The notes below the pieces were generated by a model that saw nothing but the letters and a program-made list of their open reading frames with translations, ran no database searches and was not told the origin of the DNA. Below are positions 1 to 11,935 of a stretch of 64,000 bases of DNA, in pieces. Source of the stretch: Terfezia claveryi (taxonomy: Eukaryota > Ascomycota > Pezizomycetes > Pezizales > Pezizaceae); assembly GCA_015179025.1 (NCBI GenBank), contig WHUX01000081.1:62001-126000 (forward strand). Direction: 5' to 3'. Every line of letters starts with the position of its first letter. Position 1 is the stretch's first letter. Position numbers and translations under genes: made by a program.

Positions 1-1350
1 GCTCATGGAAATCGATTCTTTAAACGAAAGTTAGCAGCTTCTCGTGGGACCCCTTGACAGGGCAATGATGTGATTGGCGCAACCTCATGACTGATTATAA
101 TTAGCGTATGCTAGTGAATCTATTTCCATTTAAAGTACCGGTGGGAACTTTCCTATATACGTGATGTATCCACCCACTTCACTTCTTGTTCTTTCTCCCC
201 CCCCCTAAGCGGAGAAGGATATAGGATAATGGAACCTGTAAAGGCTCGGATTTGCGGGATAAAGGGAAAACGATACTTGATGTAGACTAATACATAGACG
301 GGAATCACAAGAATTCACCTCGGGATAGAAAGGCAGAGCTCCCACCCCTTCTCCTATTATTTACTTAATCGATATGATATATGTTTCTGGTCCGTTGCGG
401 AATTGACCGGCCCATCCGGAACGGGGCCCATTCCGGAAATTTTAACGGCACGCCAGGACCTAAAGTCACTGAATTATTTTCGGCCCGCCTCAGACTTCAG
501 TCAATTTCTACATTGATCCGCAGTTTATTTCCCCGTCTTTTTCCCTGATACTGTATGTACTCTGCGTCTTCTTTTATGTATTTGTGTATATTGGCGCCGG
601 CAGGGGCAGATTGACTTGACCTTGTGGGGTTTCCGGCTGGCTCATCATGGCTTGCTGTCTGGAGCAGCATAAGTACTGAATAATATGAAGGGGAAAAAAG
701 CAGCATGCCTGTGGCGCAACTGTTCCCAACTGGGGCCGGATATAAGCACGGAGGATGTTACAAAAAAGAAAAATTTGCAGGAACGTTATATGGAAAAGAG
801 TGGAGGCCATCTCAGAGAAAACTCGAGACTCGTGCAACAGGAATACAGCTGCTGCTGCTGCTGCACAGTGTTCCCAACGGGCCGGCCAGTCCAGCCGTGA
901 AGATTGCCCATTCCGGTCTGGACCATTTAGAGCTCGGCCGAGGACTGGCCTGAATTATTAGGCCGGCATTCTATAGCCACAACAGCAGCCTGGGCCGACT
1001 GGGCCGACTGGGCCGCCTGGTGTGGACTGGGCCGCCTGGTCTGAACTGGGCCGACTGGACTGAACTGTTGTTCTGCAATACGGTCCGTTCAGCAATGGGC
1101 CGCTGTAGCTGGTTGGGCCGGCCCAGGCTCGTCTTCAACAACAACAACCAGCACAACACATTCGAGGTCGTAACTCCATGACACGAGGGTCCCCTGATCG
1201 CAAAACAACATCAATAGATAGAGCTCGACGAGCTCTCTTTCATAGTCCAAACTCACACTGAGCGCCCTCTTATCACACTTTTCCCCGGCCTTTCCATCCC
1301 TAACTCTCACGATATCCTGCGATTCTTCTCGACCGCACTGTATCGAACTC
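1..1350. other. Intergenic, low complexity
   Basis: I see no supportable gene here. The stretch contains a short CTG run near 848-862. It also has a degenerate 9-18 bp GGGCCGACT/GGGCCGCCT minisatellite at about 986-1075 and several GGCC-rich palindromic pieces (409-440, 1093-1130). Short ORFs are present on both strands, but none resembles a known protein or has convincing gene structure. Confidence 0.6.
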
Positions 1351-1770
1351 TTGCCACGTCAACTCTCTCACTCCCACACCTCCACGCTCCCCAATCACAT
1401 CATTTGGTCACATCGCACACCGCGCCCGCCCAAGGAGCCACAACAACCCGTCACAAAGAAACGGGCAATCATACACGCCGACGGCATGCCAGGCAAGGGA
1501 AACAGAAAAGACAATCCCGGGAAGGTGGATGAACGAAATTCTCCACGAAAAACTCGGCCAGTCACCGGACACCTACAGCCACCGTCCCTCGATGGTAATG
1601 ACACTGACGCAAGTGCCACCACAGCCAAGGAGAGAGCCCGGAAAATAGACGACGAGGATCCCGTGACGTTAGCAGTCGTTCTATTGGCTAGGAGGATTTG
1701 CCGCAGCGCTATTAAGCAGGACCGGACAGACAGCTCTTCAAATAAAGCAATTTAATGCCTACGGGAACTC

Positions 1771-2905
1771 ATGACGTTCATAGAGCACGATCTCGACCCG
1801 GTTTTTACAGACGATCCGTTTCGAGAAGCCGCTCAATGGTTTACCAGTCTTCTAAACAAAGGGGGCGCAGCATGGGTTAACTGTGACGTACCAGTTCCGC
1901 CCACGAATAGACATGCCTTGACGAACACAGACCCCCCACCACTACCGCCGCAAGCGGCGGAGACACAACCACCGGCCCCGAAGGCGTTAAACAGTTGTTT
2001 CCACAAACACCGACCCTCCCCCTCCAGCACGCGGAGGCAGCAACGGAGACTACCCAGGAGGAGTTGCAAACCCACAAAAGCAAGGGCAAAGGCAAAGCGT
2101 CGGTGGCAGCACAATCACGACCCCGGAACCATCCCCCCGACCGACCAAGTCCAGGACCTGGAAAGGGTAAGGGAAAAGGGCCAGCGAAAGCGACATCACC
2201 CTCGAACCTCCCCCAAAAAAATCCAACACCATCAATACGAGCACGAGCCGTGGTAATTCACGCCGCCCCAACAAAGTACAAACTTGGCTTGATGCGCCGA
2301 TGGATTGAGGACGATAACGAGGGGATTCGAATTCTCGACATTCGCTGGCTGCTACCGGAAGACAGAAGGGTCGCAAAGTTGGCATCGTCACTCGTCATCT
2401 ACATGGCGAAGGAAGCCGACCCCACACGAGGGCTCCGCATTGGGAAGAGACTCTTCCGCACCACAGCATACGACTTGAAGAGATGAGGGATGAGGGTTTT
2501 TCCACCCGCGATTATTTTGCTTTAATTTCCTACCAGCGCTTGATTTCCACCTGTGGGTATGTTTAAGTTTGGATGACGAATTTGGCTTTGAATGAGTTTT
2601 CCACCCGCGAGTAATTTTGGGGGGTTTCCACCTGCGGTTTTGTTTCCACCTACAATATATCTTTGTTTTCATTTGGGTCGAGGTTCAGGAAGGCCTCTTC
2701 GGGTCATCGGGGCAAGCCTGTTAATGACAGCACGGGACCTCGATCCACTTGAGTCCGTGTATTTAGCGTCGGATCTGGCAGATTAACTTGCCTTGTCCCT
2801 GAATCCACCCGGTTTCCGGGTGACTCCTCATGGCCCCCTCATTAGGACCGAATAGGAGTAATGTTTTTTTTTAAAAAATATTTAAAAAATAAAAAATAAA
2901 AAAAA
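1771..2905 (+). mobile_element. Tad-like LINE relic: ORF1 fragment plus 3' end
   Basis: An ORF from 1771 shifts frame near 2000-2250 and continues to a stop at 2486. Its last about 70 residues (motifs RWLLPEDRR, KLASSLVIYM, GLRIGKRLFRTTAYD) resemble the C-terminal part of ORF1 of fungal Tad-type non-LTR retrotransposons. This likeness is from memory of the family, not a search. It is followed by five TTTCCACC-type short repeats (2500-2655). Next comes a 3' UTR (about 2690-2860) clearly homologous to 48640-48800 in this window, ending in an A/T-rich tail (2861-2908). The second ORF (endonuclease and reverse transcriptase) is missing, so this copy is dead or non-autonomous. Confidence 0.65.
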
Positions 2906-2908
2906 GGG

Positions 2909-4958
2909 TTGGGCTAGTTGGCATGTACCAATCACGCTTATAGCCATCCAGCAACCACAGCAATATTCTAGGATATTAATACACATCATCACACAGCCCA
3001 AACAAGCAGAAGCATGATAGATATAATATACAGTATAGTATCAATACGAGTACTGATTTACCACAAACGAAATTAAAAGAAAAGATCTAGCATGCGACAG
3101 GAGAAAACATTAGAAAATCAAGTTCTTCAGTACTTAGCACAATAGTATCCAATTGTATCATCCAAATGGGAGTCCCTGTAGAGACCCGAACGATATACTA
3201 AAATATTGCTGTGGTGTTCGTCCGGTTGGTGAATAGGCTGGCCCATTCTGAACGGGTCAGAACACTTGAGTGCCTTCCCGTGTTCATTTACCTAACCCTG
3301 GACCAGGTTGGATTCTGATTCGTCACGGAGTGATTAAGTATTCGCAGGGCATCCTCCTCAATATGCCTCGTAGAATGGCGGCGGCGAGCTGCCCAGTCTT
3401 CCTCCGAGTAAAGAGTTCGTTCAATGATACTTGTATGGATGACGCGTGTAGGTAGTTGTTATGACTGGAGCAAAATTACTGGAATATTATTGAAAAGCGT
3501 GTAGTTGTTGAGACTGGATGAGCAAGCAGGATGACTTGAATATCCGAATTTCACCTTTCCCAATATCAATGATCTGGGATGTAATATACCTTATGAGATC
3601 GCTATTAAGTGATGCGGGAAAGTTCTATGGCAGGAACAACATGTAAGGGAACAGGCACCCCATGTGGATAGTCTGGTGGGACGCCGTGGAGGCTTTTCCC
3701 CCTATTTATACAGACACCTGGCCAATATGTCCGGTCGAGGCGATTAGACCTTTGCTTAGTCCACACGAATCACATCACATTCTTGATCCATATTTCAGTA
3801 CGTGAGTCCATTCCATAAGAATCCAACTGTCAGTCCAGCGAGCTTAGAGCGGGTCTGCGGTAGTAGGAATAATTATAATGTCTACTTATAGCGGGTGTAA
3901 AGTGCAGAGTAGGCGATAATAGAAAAACAGGGTTGCACTAGGTGGTGGTGAACGATGTGATGTGGTGAAGCTTTGCTTGACTAAAACGGGGGGAAATAGA
4001 GAGCCAGAGGCGCCTTGGTATATATTACAGGGGAAATGAGAGTACATACTAGAGTTCAGAAGTCTGAATATCTAGCCAAACAGAAGCGAGAGAAATGAGG
4101 AGGGTACATAACAGAGATGCGGAAGCACGGCTATACCAGACACATAGCCATACCGGTAGTTTCGGCGTGTTCAGGTTAATAACTGTTGCATGGCTTTTAT
4201 CCTTTACCACCTGGCACATGGGCGTCATGGTGCCCCTACTTCAGCAGCCTCAGACAATAAAGGATTCCAATGCAGATGTGAAGCGCTAGAACAGGATGCC
4301 GGGGTGCAGAGGGGGCAGTCTGGTTGCTCGGTGTAGGTATGGGACAACGGAACGGGCAGACATGAAAACCATCTCCAGGCTCCAGCACCAGCATTTGTCG
4401 CTTTGAACAGTACTGAATGTTTGATCTAAAGGTGTTTTTTTTGTGATACTTGGTTTCGAAGAGAAGGGCATAACGAGCGGATATGGGAGGACTGGCTACC
4501 TATTCCCAGAAGGGGATTTCTGGGTTGTATATATACGCAAAAGCTTTACATCAGTACGCTCAGTCCGTTTGTCTTTCGAATGAACTAACTAGACTGCGTG
4601 ATGTTCCCCCCTCTCTCTACCGATTTACGAAATCACTGGAAGCAATCCCTCCACCTTCCGCATGAGGTCATCATCGAATCATTAGCGCGTGCGTTCACCT
4701 TTCGACCTGTTGGAGGTCATGTGACGTGACGATATAGACACGACCTTAGAGCTTCTGTTAGCCTAACCACAACCCGAGCATGATAACCTTCTTATCATCG
4801 GAGATTGTCTAGCAGAGATTACTCATGACTTTGGACTGTACGAGAAGACCGAAGTGTAGACACAATAGTTATACATTCATTTACTTTTTATTTGTTTTCA
4901 TTCCTTCTTTTTCCCTGCTTCATGTGTTTGTATTTGTCTGCAACCAATCATCATCACC
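2909..4958. other. Intergenic, no gene recognised
   Basis: This AT-rich stretch has only short ORFs in all frames. None has a recognisable domain or plausible splice structure. It ends in the 5' flank of the zinc-finger gene. A pyrimidine-rich tract (4880-4920) lies about 40 bp upstream of that ATG, as is common for ascomycete promoters. Confidence 0.55.
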
Positions 4959-6616
4959 ATGAGTAACGCCAAACCATTCCTCTGCACTTATACGAACCCC
5001 ACGACCAGCCTCCCTTGTACCGCTGCCTTCTCTCGGCCCTGCCGACTTAATGAACACATGAACACGCATACCGACACCCGCCCCTTCATCTGCCCCCACT
5101 GTGGGAGTGCGTTCTACCGTCAAACCCATCTTTATACACACATCAAGCAAACGCACAAGCAAATCCGAAGCCACACCTGCCCTCACCCAGAGTGTGGGAA
5201 AACTTTTACTACAAGACAGCATTTAAATAGGCATGTGAAGACTCATGGCAAGGGGCTGGCACATAGCTGTACGGGGCACCTTCCGTGTACAGAGCAGTTT
5301 AGGAAGAAGACGCAGCTGGAGAGGGTGGAGCACATGGACGTCAGAGGGTGGGTTTGTAAGTGCTTGCCGGAGGTGGACGAAGGGGGAGAAGGGGTGATAG
5401 GGGAGGGTAAGAGGTCTGAGGAATGCTTTGAGACAAAGAGGCAGTTAAGTCGACATATAAAGAGGGAGCATGGGACAGAGAACAGGTATTTCTGTGAGGA
5501 ATGTACGGTTGGGAACGATGGAGAGGTGGTGGGTAGATCCTCTGCTACTAGAGCAGTGAAGGAGAGGGTGACCGTTGTTGATTCCCAAGAGCATGAGGTG
5601 CCAAGTGAGAGGAAGCTGAATGACCTTGAGACTTTGCTTAAGGAGTTTCTTAAGAATGCTGGAGATTCGGATTCCAATCCAGATTTTGAAATGGACGAAT
5701 CCCAGGACCAGTTTCAAGGCCCCCCAGATCCAGCAACCACTACCGACACAACCAATACGAACACAACCACTCCACTTGCCACAGCCACCACCCCCTCCTT
5801 CACCACCTCAACCTTGGCCCAACCTCTCGGCTTCAAAACTTGGTCCTCCTACCAACACCACCTTCTTATTTACCACCCCCCATGTGTCAGGACTGTGACA
5901 AAGTATGCCTCTCTCACCAGGGTCTCCGCGTACACATTGACGACAACCCCGCTCCTAAACTCGCAAACAATTATATCTGTCCGTATACAGAATGTAATGG
6001 CAAGGGATTCACTCGGAAGTGGAGGCTGATGGTGCATATCAAGACTGTTCATGAGGGGGAGAAAAACCATATCTGTCCGCAGGAGGGATGTGGGAGGGCT
6101 TTTGGACATAAGGGGTCTATGAAGGTGCATTTTAAGAAGCATTTTCGGGCACTGGAGAGGGCCGGGGGACAGCAGGCGAGAAGGGAAGCTGGGCAGGCCG
6201 AAGTTGGACAAACCGAAGTAAGGCGAGGCGAAGTAGGGCGAGGCGAAGTAGGGCAAGGCGAAGTGGGGCAAACCGAAATTGGACAAGCCGATGTTGCACA
6301 AACACAAGAAGGGCAGGCCGAAAATTGGCAAGCCGGAGTTGGACAAGCCGAAGTGGGGGAAGCCGAAGTTTGGCAGGCTGAAGTGGGCCAAGCCGAAGTG
6401 GGGGAAGCCGAAGTAGGGCAAGCCGAAGTAGGGCAAGCCGCAGTAGGGCAAGCCGGAGTTTGGCAAGGTGGAGATGGCGGACTGGGGAGCGTAAGCGCAG
6501 AGGAATCCACGACCCTGCGACACAACCCCTCCTGCACGCTCGATGAAAGCGAGAATATCTGGTATGGTTTATGCTGGAATTTAGAGGCCAAACATGTGTG
6601 TTCGCGGCAAAGCTAG
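4959..6616 (+). CDS. TFIIIA-like nine-zinc-finger protein (one frameshift)
   Basis: Likely RNA polymerase III transcription factor TFIIIA, which binds the internal control region of 5S rRNA genes. The ATG at 4959 has a good context (CACC before ATG). C2H2 fingers follow in order: 1-3 are canonical (linkers include HTDTRPFIC), and 4-6 are degenerate as in fungal TFIIIA. A short finger 7 begins PPMCQDC and carries HQGLRVHID. Fingers 8-9 (YICPYTEC, HICPQEGC with FGHKGSMKVHF) follow. The frame changes by one base at the C6 run 5876-5881, between fingers 6 and 7. One extra C would give a continuous protein of about 552 residues. After finger 9 comes an unusual pentapeptide-repeat tail (6187-6470). 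The frameshift most likely reflects homopolymer error, though a real null allele is possible. The assignment rests on finger number, order and spacing. Confidence 0.8.
6187..6470 (+). repeat. 15-bp coding minisatellite in the TFIIIA tail
   Basis: About 18-19 imperfect copies of a 15-bp unit (GGGCAAGCCGAAGTA-like) encode repeats of the type GQAEV, with variants GEAEV, WQAEV and RRGEV. The array keeps the reading frame throughout. It lies downstream of the last zinc finger and adds an Ala/Glu/Gln/Gly/Val-rich tail. Confidence 0.85.
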
Positions 6617-7275
6617 TGTAGCCACTGTCATATGTTTGGACGGCCCAAGTGTAGCTACTGTCCCTGGCATTGAATATATGATCCTATAATTTTGAAAATT
6701 TCATCACGGGTTTCGCTCCGCACTCCGGCACCAACCATAGTTTTTGGTTCGTAGTAATAAAGTCATTGTTGTAAATTCGGCCGGGTAGTTGACGCATCTC
6801 AGAGACCAGTGTTTGATATGGTAGATATACACCCTCCTCTCACAAACCTCCTGTGGACTTGTATCCGCAATAGCAACGCGAGCTATGCACTCTACCTGGG
6901 CTCTTGTCCCCTCCTTTTCTCTGGGCTTTGCTTCTCTGATTCCTCCCTTTTCTCTGGGCTTTACTTCTCTGATTCCTCAAGCCTTCCCCAGGCCCCTGGG
7001 GACGGTGCTTCTATCGGCTCTGTGGATGAGCCTCTTCGCCTTCCTCGACCAAACCGCCCTTCTTGGCATCCCCCGAACAGCTCCACTTTGATCATCTGAT
7101 GCAGAAAGTAGGGGTTAGTACGCTTGTTTGAATCCAAACTCGATATCAAAGAGTTGATAAAATGAACGAAGAAGTATGTGGTGATACTTGTTAGGCAACG
7201 GAAGTGGTGGTAAAGAGGCAGCGCACCTCTCTGAAAATATGGGGGACGGAGCCCTAATATAATGCAGCAGATGGC

Positions 7276-7315
7276 ACTAGATCGGAAACAAAAAAAAAAA
7301 AACTAGATCGGAAAC
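7276..7315 (+). mobile_element. Poly(A)-only insertion with 14-bp target duplication
   Basis: The 14-mer ACTAGATCGGAAAC occurs at 7276-7289 and again at 7302-7315. Between the copies are only 12 adenines (7290-7301). This is the footprint expected from target-primed reverse transcription that copied little beyond the poly(A) tail of a LINE or cellular RNA. Confidence 0.7.
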
Positions 7316-7804
7316 GATTATGGTAGCGTGGGGAAGGATTAGTCTGGTTGGCACGGGAAGGATCTGAATTTTTCTGCCAATCAGAAGCGAGAATGGAGAA
7401 GCAAGAAATAATAGCAGGATTAAAATAAGTTAACAAAACATGAATCTGACATAAGATATTGAGCTGAAGCTAGAAAACCTAAGATTTAGAAAAGTAGTAA
7501 CTTGATTAAGTAGCAACTTAGATATAATAGATACATATGTTCCGGCCCAGTCACGACAGAGGTATTAAATGCACTAGACCGGTCTAGCAGGGTCAATACG
7601 GGTACGGGTACGGAAAATAATCTTACAACTGGAGTTGAACAACTCCACTCGGTAGATTGAGCTCGATCTTCATGAAAGGGGACGTGGAATAAATAAGGGT
7701 CACCGTGATATCAAATCAATCGACCTAGGCACGAGAACAGTCACAGTGTATATTTAGTTTGATGAGAATCAATCAAACAATTCACTTCTTTTTCTGACCC
7801 ACCA

Positions 7805-7898
7805 GTTCATTCATGAATAGACCGGGCCATGATGACTGGGCGGATCAGTCAATTGGTAGTTAGGGCCAATCAACAAACCGGTCTATTCACGAATGAAC
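7805..7898. repeat. 21-bp inverted repeat (hairpin)
   Basis: The arms 7805-7825 and 7878-7898 match as inverted copies at 20 of 21 positions around a spacer of about 52 bp. Arm core: GAATAGACCGG. It could be the end pair of a tiny MITE or a leftover of a larger element. No transposase or TSD is evident. Confidence 0.6.
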
Positions 7899-8235
7899 AG
7901 GGCTATTTGATGAAAAACACTTCTGTCGTGAGTGGTGCATTATATTTTACTGCTGGCACAAATAATAATGGTAAACAATTGGTTTTGGAGCATGATATAT
8001 TTGATGATACTTTACTGCATGCAGGACAGAACAAGGCCTATGGTACTATTAATAAGAAATACCATGGAATTCGGAGGTTTGAGCTTTTGTTATGTGTTAA
8101 AATGATAGTCTCGGTTTTCACCCAATTTACTGCCTAGAGTGCACATATATGCTATTCCGGAATGGACCAGAACGTATACACCAAAATCAATAAATCCGAG
8201 ATAACTGAAGGAACTCGCATTGCTGACACCAAATA

Positions 8236-8690
8236 GGTATACCTAGTCAAAAGCTAAGCGGATGGAAGCATCGAAGACCGCAAAGTGAGGAGAGGATTCC
8301 CCCAAGAAGCAGAATCAACTACGACGAGACTTATGCTCAGATGATGCGTCCCGAAACGTTTAAAATAATAACCCTCAACCGAGGATGGGCAATACGGCAG
8401 TGGGAGATGATTGAGGCTTACCTCCAAGCACTCCTGGAACATGATGTCTACACCACAGAAGACCAGAAAGTTCCACCGCCGCAGCCGACACATCGATAGC
8501 AAGCAAGGCGGAAGCACCTCACTCTCAGATCTATTCCCGGGAAAGATAACCCAGTAGACTTCTTGCGAAATTGAATCAAAGATTGGTAAAAGAGGTGGAT
8601 GAGTACGGATGGCTAGCAGATTGGACTAATGCCCGATTAGACAATAAGACCAAGCAGGTTGTACATTGGATTGGCAGCTTGGAGTAAGGG
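8236..8690 (+). mobile_element. Degenerate Copia pol fragment
   Basis: Broken frames match the Copia reverse-transcriptase stretch seen intact at about 12.6-12.95 kb (GSIE, RGFPQEAE, then MRPE- and QALLEHDVY-like words). After an internal gap (about 8530-8690) comes the RNase H end (IPGKDNPVDFL). No LTRs are found around it and several stops interrupt it, so this is a relic of an element related to the one at 11.7-14.3 kb. Confidence 0.65.
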
Positions 8691-8752
8691 AGGGTGACAG
8701 GGATCACCAAAGGGGAAAGTGAAGGTGGGAAAGAATATTCACATATTTATAT

Positions 8753-8830
8753 ATATTTTCAAAATACTCCTTACTCATATGCGGAAACCAGGGTGGATTC
8801 AGGACTGAGGCAGGTTAATCTGCCGGACCG
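8753..8830 (-). mobile_element. LINE family I 3' end, minus orientation
   Basis: The reverse complement reproduces the family I 3' UTR words GGCAGATTAACCTGCC, CTGAATCCACC and GGAGTATTTT also found near 2775-2870 and 48718-48795. Only about 80 bp remain. Confidence 0.7.
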
Positions 8831-9466
8831 GCGATTATGAACCGCCTGTAGAAGCAGATAAGGCAAATAATCGTGTGAACTTGAACGGAGTATGCAAGAT
8901 GAGTCGCACAAGAGAAGAAAGGCAGGTGCAGAACATAACGAAATAGGTAAGATATTCCCTCTTTCTCATAGTCTCTCACAATTTGCGCTAAAATTTCAAA
9001 CTGATATATTGAAGCTCCAATAGCATCAAATAAATTGAATCCTTCAACCCCCGATTTGTTTTATGTAATTCTAGATTCACAAATGTAATCTCAGTCAGCT
9101 GTAGTTAGCTGCTGCCGCTACCGAGCGCCGAGTTTGGCGTCGGAAGCTCCCACTAGCGCATACCTTACCTTAAACTCTCGCGCAACCTGAAACATTCTGC
9201 TATAAACCAACGTCAACGACTTCGACTGCCAACAAGTTAACCTGATTACACATCGGCCGATAAGTGGGACCCTGCCAGCCTTGTGAAGACTACGGCCTGG
9301 AGTTTAGACTGGAGGTGTACCAAGCGAACATTCAAGCTTTGGGTTCTCTCCTCGCTGCCCGGCTCGTAACCGAGGTTAGGTTTGGGCAGTGGAACGCGCT
9401 GCAGTTTCGTGCCCGCACCGACTCTAGGCGACACAGGAAGAGCTCTATAGTGGACTGGGAAGTGGA
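8831..9466. other. Intergenic, promoter side of the MCAT gene
   Basis: Nothing coding is recognised. The last about 300 bp are the presumed promoter and 5' UTR of the malonyl transferase gene. No distinct motif stands out. Confidence 0.5.
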
Positions 9467-10885
9467 ATGACTGGGATAGTGCGTTTCGGTGCTGCTCGTG
9501 TTGGGACCGGGGCGTCTTGCGGGCCATTCGGAACGCCAGCTTTTAAGGACCGATGGTTGGGAGTTGGGTTTGAGTTTTCGAGATGTACTCAGCTCCAGGG
9601 CATAGTAGGAAAGGGCTATTTAAGTGGGTCTAGATCTAGAATGATACATGGAACGCCATCATTTAGGGAAAGCAGGTGGTCCATTGTGAGCCCACCGAGC
9701 AGAACAGCCGAGTCCGGGCCAGTAACAGCACTGTTCTTTCCAGGTAAGGCTTTGGGATTTCATAAGGAAATAATCCCCTACCTCCTCGTACTACGAGGTG
9801 ATTGACATTATTTCCCCAGGCCAGGGCACTCAACGAGTCTCTATGATCACCTACCTCCTTAAAAACTTCTCGTCAACAGTCTCACCCCTGCTTGAACTCC
9901 TCGACCACACCATCTACGAATCTGACCGAGCGTTCCCCCCCACAGGCACAACCACTGCTAGCATTTCCCCCCGACCTGGCCTATCTACCCTAATCTGCTC
10001 TGGTCCCGCACCCCTCCTCACTGCAACAGAAAATGCCCAACCAGCAATCCTATTCACATCTCTCTGCTTTCTCTCCGTGCTAGAGAAAGACTTTGGCCTT
10101 GACCTGCGAAAGGCAAGCACCCGGTCAAACCTCTACTTCCTTGGACACTCCCTAGGTGAATTCTCCGCACTTGTAGCCGCGGGGATCATGTCCCTGCCGG
10201 ATGCAATCACCCTTGTTCGCAGGCGAGGGATAACCATGACCCGTTCCGTCCCGGAAGAAGAGAGGGGAGATGTAGGCATGTACGCAATTATCTCTCCCGC
10301 GGGACATCTTCCTGGCTTAATCTCCACGATCAACAACTTCATTACCTCACCCCCCCTTGCTCCATATTCCCGGGGAAAATCGTCAGAATCGCAAATCATA
10401 ATACTAGTTCACAAATTGTGATAAGTGGGCATATCAGCGCGATTACAGCCTTACTCGATCACTTGAGAAAGTTCAGTGGGAATGACCCAAGAGCATTGAA
10501 GTTGAATGTCTCTGCACCTTTCCATTCTCCACTTATGGCCCCCGCGGTGGATATCCTGAAGGAGGAGCTGGCAAAGGTGGAATTTGATTGGAAGGGCAGA
10601 AGGGGGGATGTCGTAGGCAATGTCACCGCGAGGGTATATGAATCTGAGGGGGAATTAAGGGAGACATTGCCGAGGCAGGCAGTGGAAGAAGTTCGGTGGG
10701 CCGAGAGTGTACAGTATTTGGAGAAGGAGAAGGGCGTTGTCAGGTGGGTTGGGTTTGGGCCAGAGGTTAAGGTGGGGAGGGGCCTGGTGAAGAAGGATAT
10801 CCGTGTGGAGTCGGAAGTAATTATGGTAGGGGAGGGAATGGAGGGGAAAGAAATGGAAGAGGTTGTGCAGCTGTTAGGGGGATAA
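9467..10885 (+). CDS. Mitochondrial malonyl-CoA:ACP transacylase (one frameshift)
   Basis: Type II fatty-acid synthesis enzyme (FabD/Mct1 family) that transfers malonyl from CoA to mitochondrial acyl carrier protein. The ATG at 9467 opens an Arg/Ser-rich leader suitable for mitochondrial targeting. Exon 1 ends at 9743 in FFPG; a 76-nt intron (9744-9819) splits that Gly codon, giving the family start motif FFPGQGTQRV. Exon 2 carries the nucleophile elbow GHSLGEFSALVAAG (catalytic Ser), the conserved Arg region and the second half with SAPFHSPLM (catalytic His). The tail contains FGPEVKVGRGLVKKD. The frame shifts by one base at or near the C7 run 10350-10356. One extra base joins FITSPP to GKIVRIANHN, giving about 447 residues. 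Either the assembly lost a C or the allele is broken. Confidence 0.88.
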
Positions 10886-11721
10886 TATAACTCGACTCTC
10901 GTTGTAGTGGCTGTAATAGCAAATAGTGTGTTTGTGCCTTTCAATAGTAGTCTACTAAGAAATTGAACTACTAGTCTTGTTCCAAAGCGACTTTAGACAT
11001 AAATATCAACTAGGATCTAGGACTGACCATGCTTCTGCTATACGAATATAGTATCATGAGAACATCATGATTGTAGACTTTAAATAAGCATACCATTTCA
11101 AATACGTGTATGATCCTCAAGTCCATCAGCACAACTGCCGTATCACATTCCTACGCCTTCTAGAAACAACTCCCTCTGATCACTGGGTTGATACCTTTGA
11201 TTCTCAGTATACTTCAGTTGAATTTATATGCTGTATGTATGCTCACATAATATAAATTAAAAAGAAACTTAACTGAGGGGGGATATGAATCTTCATTGCT
11301 TTTGTGAGGATATATTTTGCGAGATTTGTTGACTATAATAAATAACAATATTCTGTTTCTTCTCAAGAGTGAAGAAGAGTTGCTGTAAGTTTGGCGAAAG
11401 GGCTATAATAATTCATACATTGCGCGACCTTCACCTAGTTTATTATTAGATATTCGCAGAAATTGATTTAGTTGCGAATGAGTATATAATTACTATTTGC
11501 ATTTGATAGTAGAGAGATCTAAATTATGTAGTGGGAAGGGGGTTAGACTACCTGTTGCCTCTACTGCTCATCAATTTTCGGGTTATGGGGGGATATACTG
11601 GTACCTATTAGGAGCGGGGCAGGTGGTTGAAGAAAGTGAAGGACGGAGGGGAGGATACATATGGTAGATCTAGTCGAGATGTTCTTCTCGAACATGGACC
11701 TTCGTTTGGGTAGGAAGGAGG
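10886..11721. other. Intergenic, AT-rich
   Basis: AT-rich DNA between the MCAT stop and the Copia 5' LTR. I recognise no gene. The bases just before the LTR (AGGAAGGAGG) resemble the purine tract before the 3' LTR. Confidence 0.5.
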
Positions 11722-11921
11722 TGTTGGAAATACTGGGTAAACACATAAGCTCATACATGTGCTATTCAACACATTCATGTACATCCATATGATAAACATG
11801 TGCTTCCATGTGAAGAAGAAGATGTCATGTATATATACATTCTATTTCCCCCACAAGCAAGACAGACAAACAAGCAATACGACCTCTACATACCACACAC
11901 ACCTAAAACCTGCGCACAACA
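11722..11921 (+). repeat. Copia 5' LTR
   Basis: 200 bp, with TGTTG and CAACA at the ends. It matches the 3' LTR at 14101-14257 over its whole length except for one extra block (about 11765-11810) that the 3' copy lacks. It contains a TATATATA box-like run, a plausible element promoter. Confidence 0.85.
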
Positions 11922-11935
11922 GGTTATGAGCCCGG
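11922..11935 (+). promoter_or_regulatory. Primer-binding site, half initiator-tRNA type
   Basis: GGTTATGAGCCCGG lies directly after the LTR. It is complementary to the anticodon stem-loop of an initiator tRNA-Met (loop CTCATAA), not to a tRNA 3' end. Drosophila copia and yeast Ty5 use such an internally cleaved initiator tRNA-Met fragment as primer. The match is seen here; the mechanism is by analogy. Confidence 0.7.

Larger units (their letters stand above)
6617..8235. other. Intergenic with repeat fragments
   Basis: No gene is supported. The stretch includes a tandem pyrimidine-rich duplication (6912-6980), a poly(A) insertion (7290-7301) and a right-end TIR motif copy at 7340-7354. A 21-bp inverted repeat lies at 7805-7825 and 7878-7898. 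An ORF at 7829-8137 gives an unrecognised 100-residue product with no support beyond its length. Confidence 0.55.

Noticed and set aside
5876..5881. Programmed ribosomal frameshift in TFIIIA
   Set aside because: There is no slippery heptamer or pseudoknot-like structure. Three other genes show the same one-base loss at C/G runs, so assembly error is simpler.
5870..6591. Minus-strand frames with regular FGLPHFGL / CPTSACPTS repeats
   Set aside because: They are only the reverse reading of the 15-bp minisatellite in the TFIIIA tail.
11716..11721. Target-site duplication of the Copia element
   Set aside because: The bases before the 5' LTR (GGAGG) do not match those after the 3' LTR (GGTGT). 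The left flank instead resembles the element's own purine tract.
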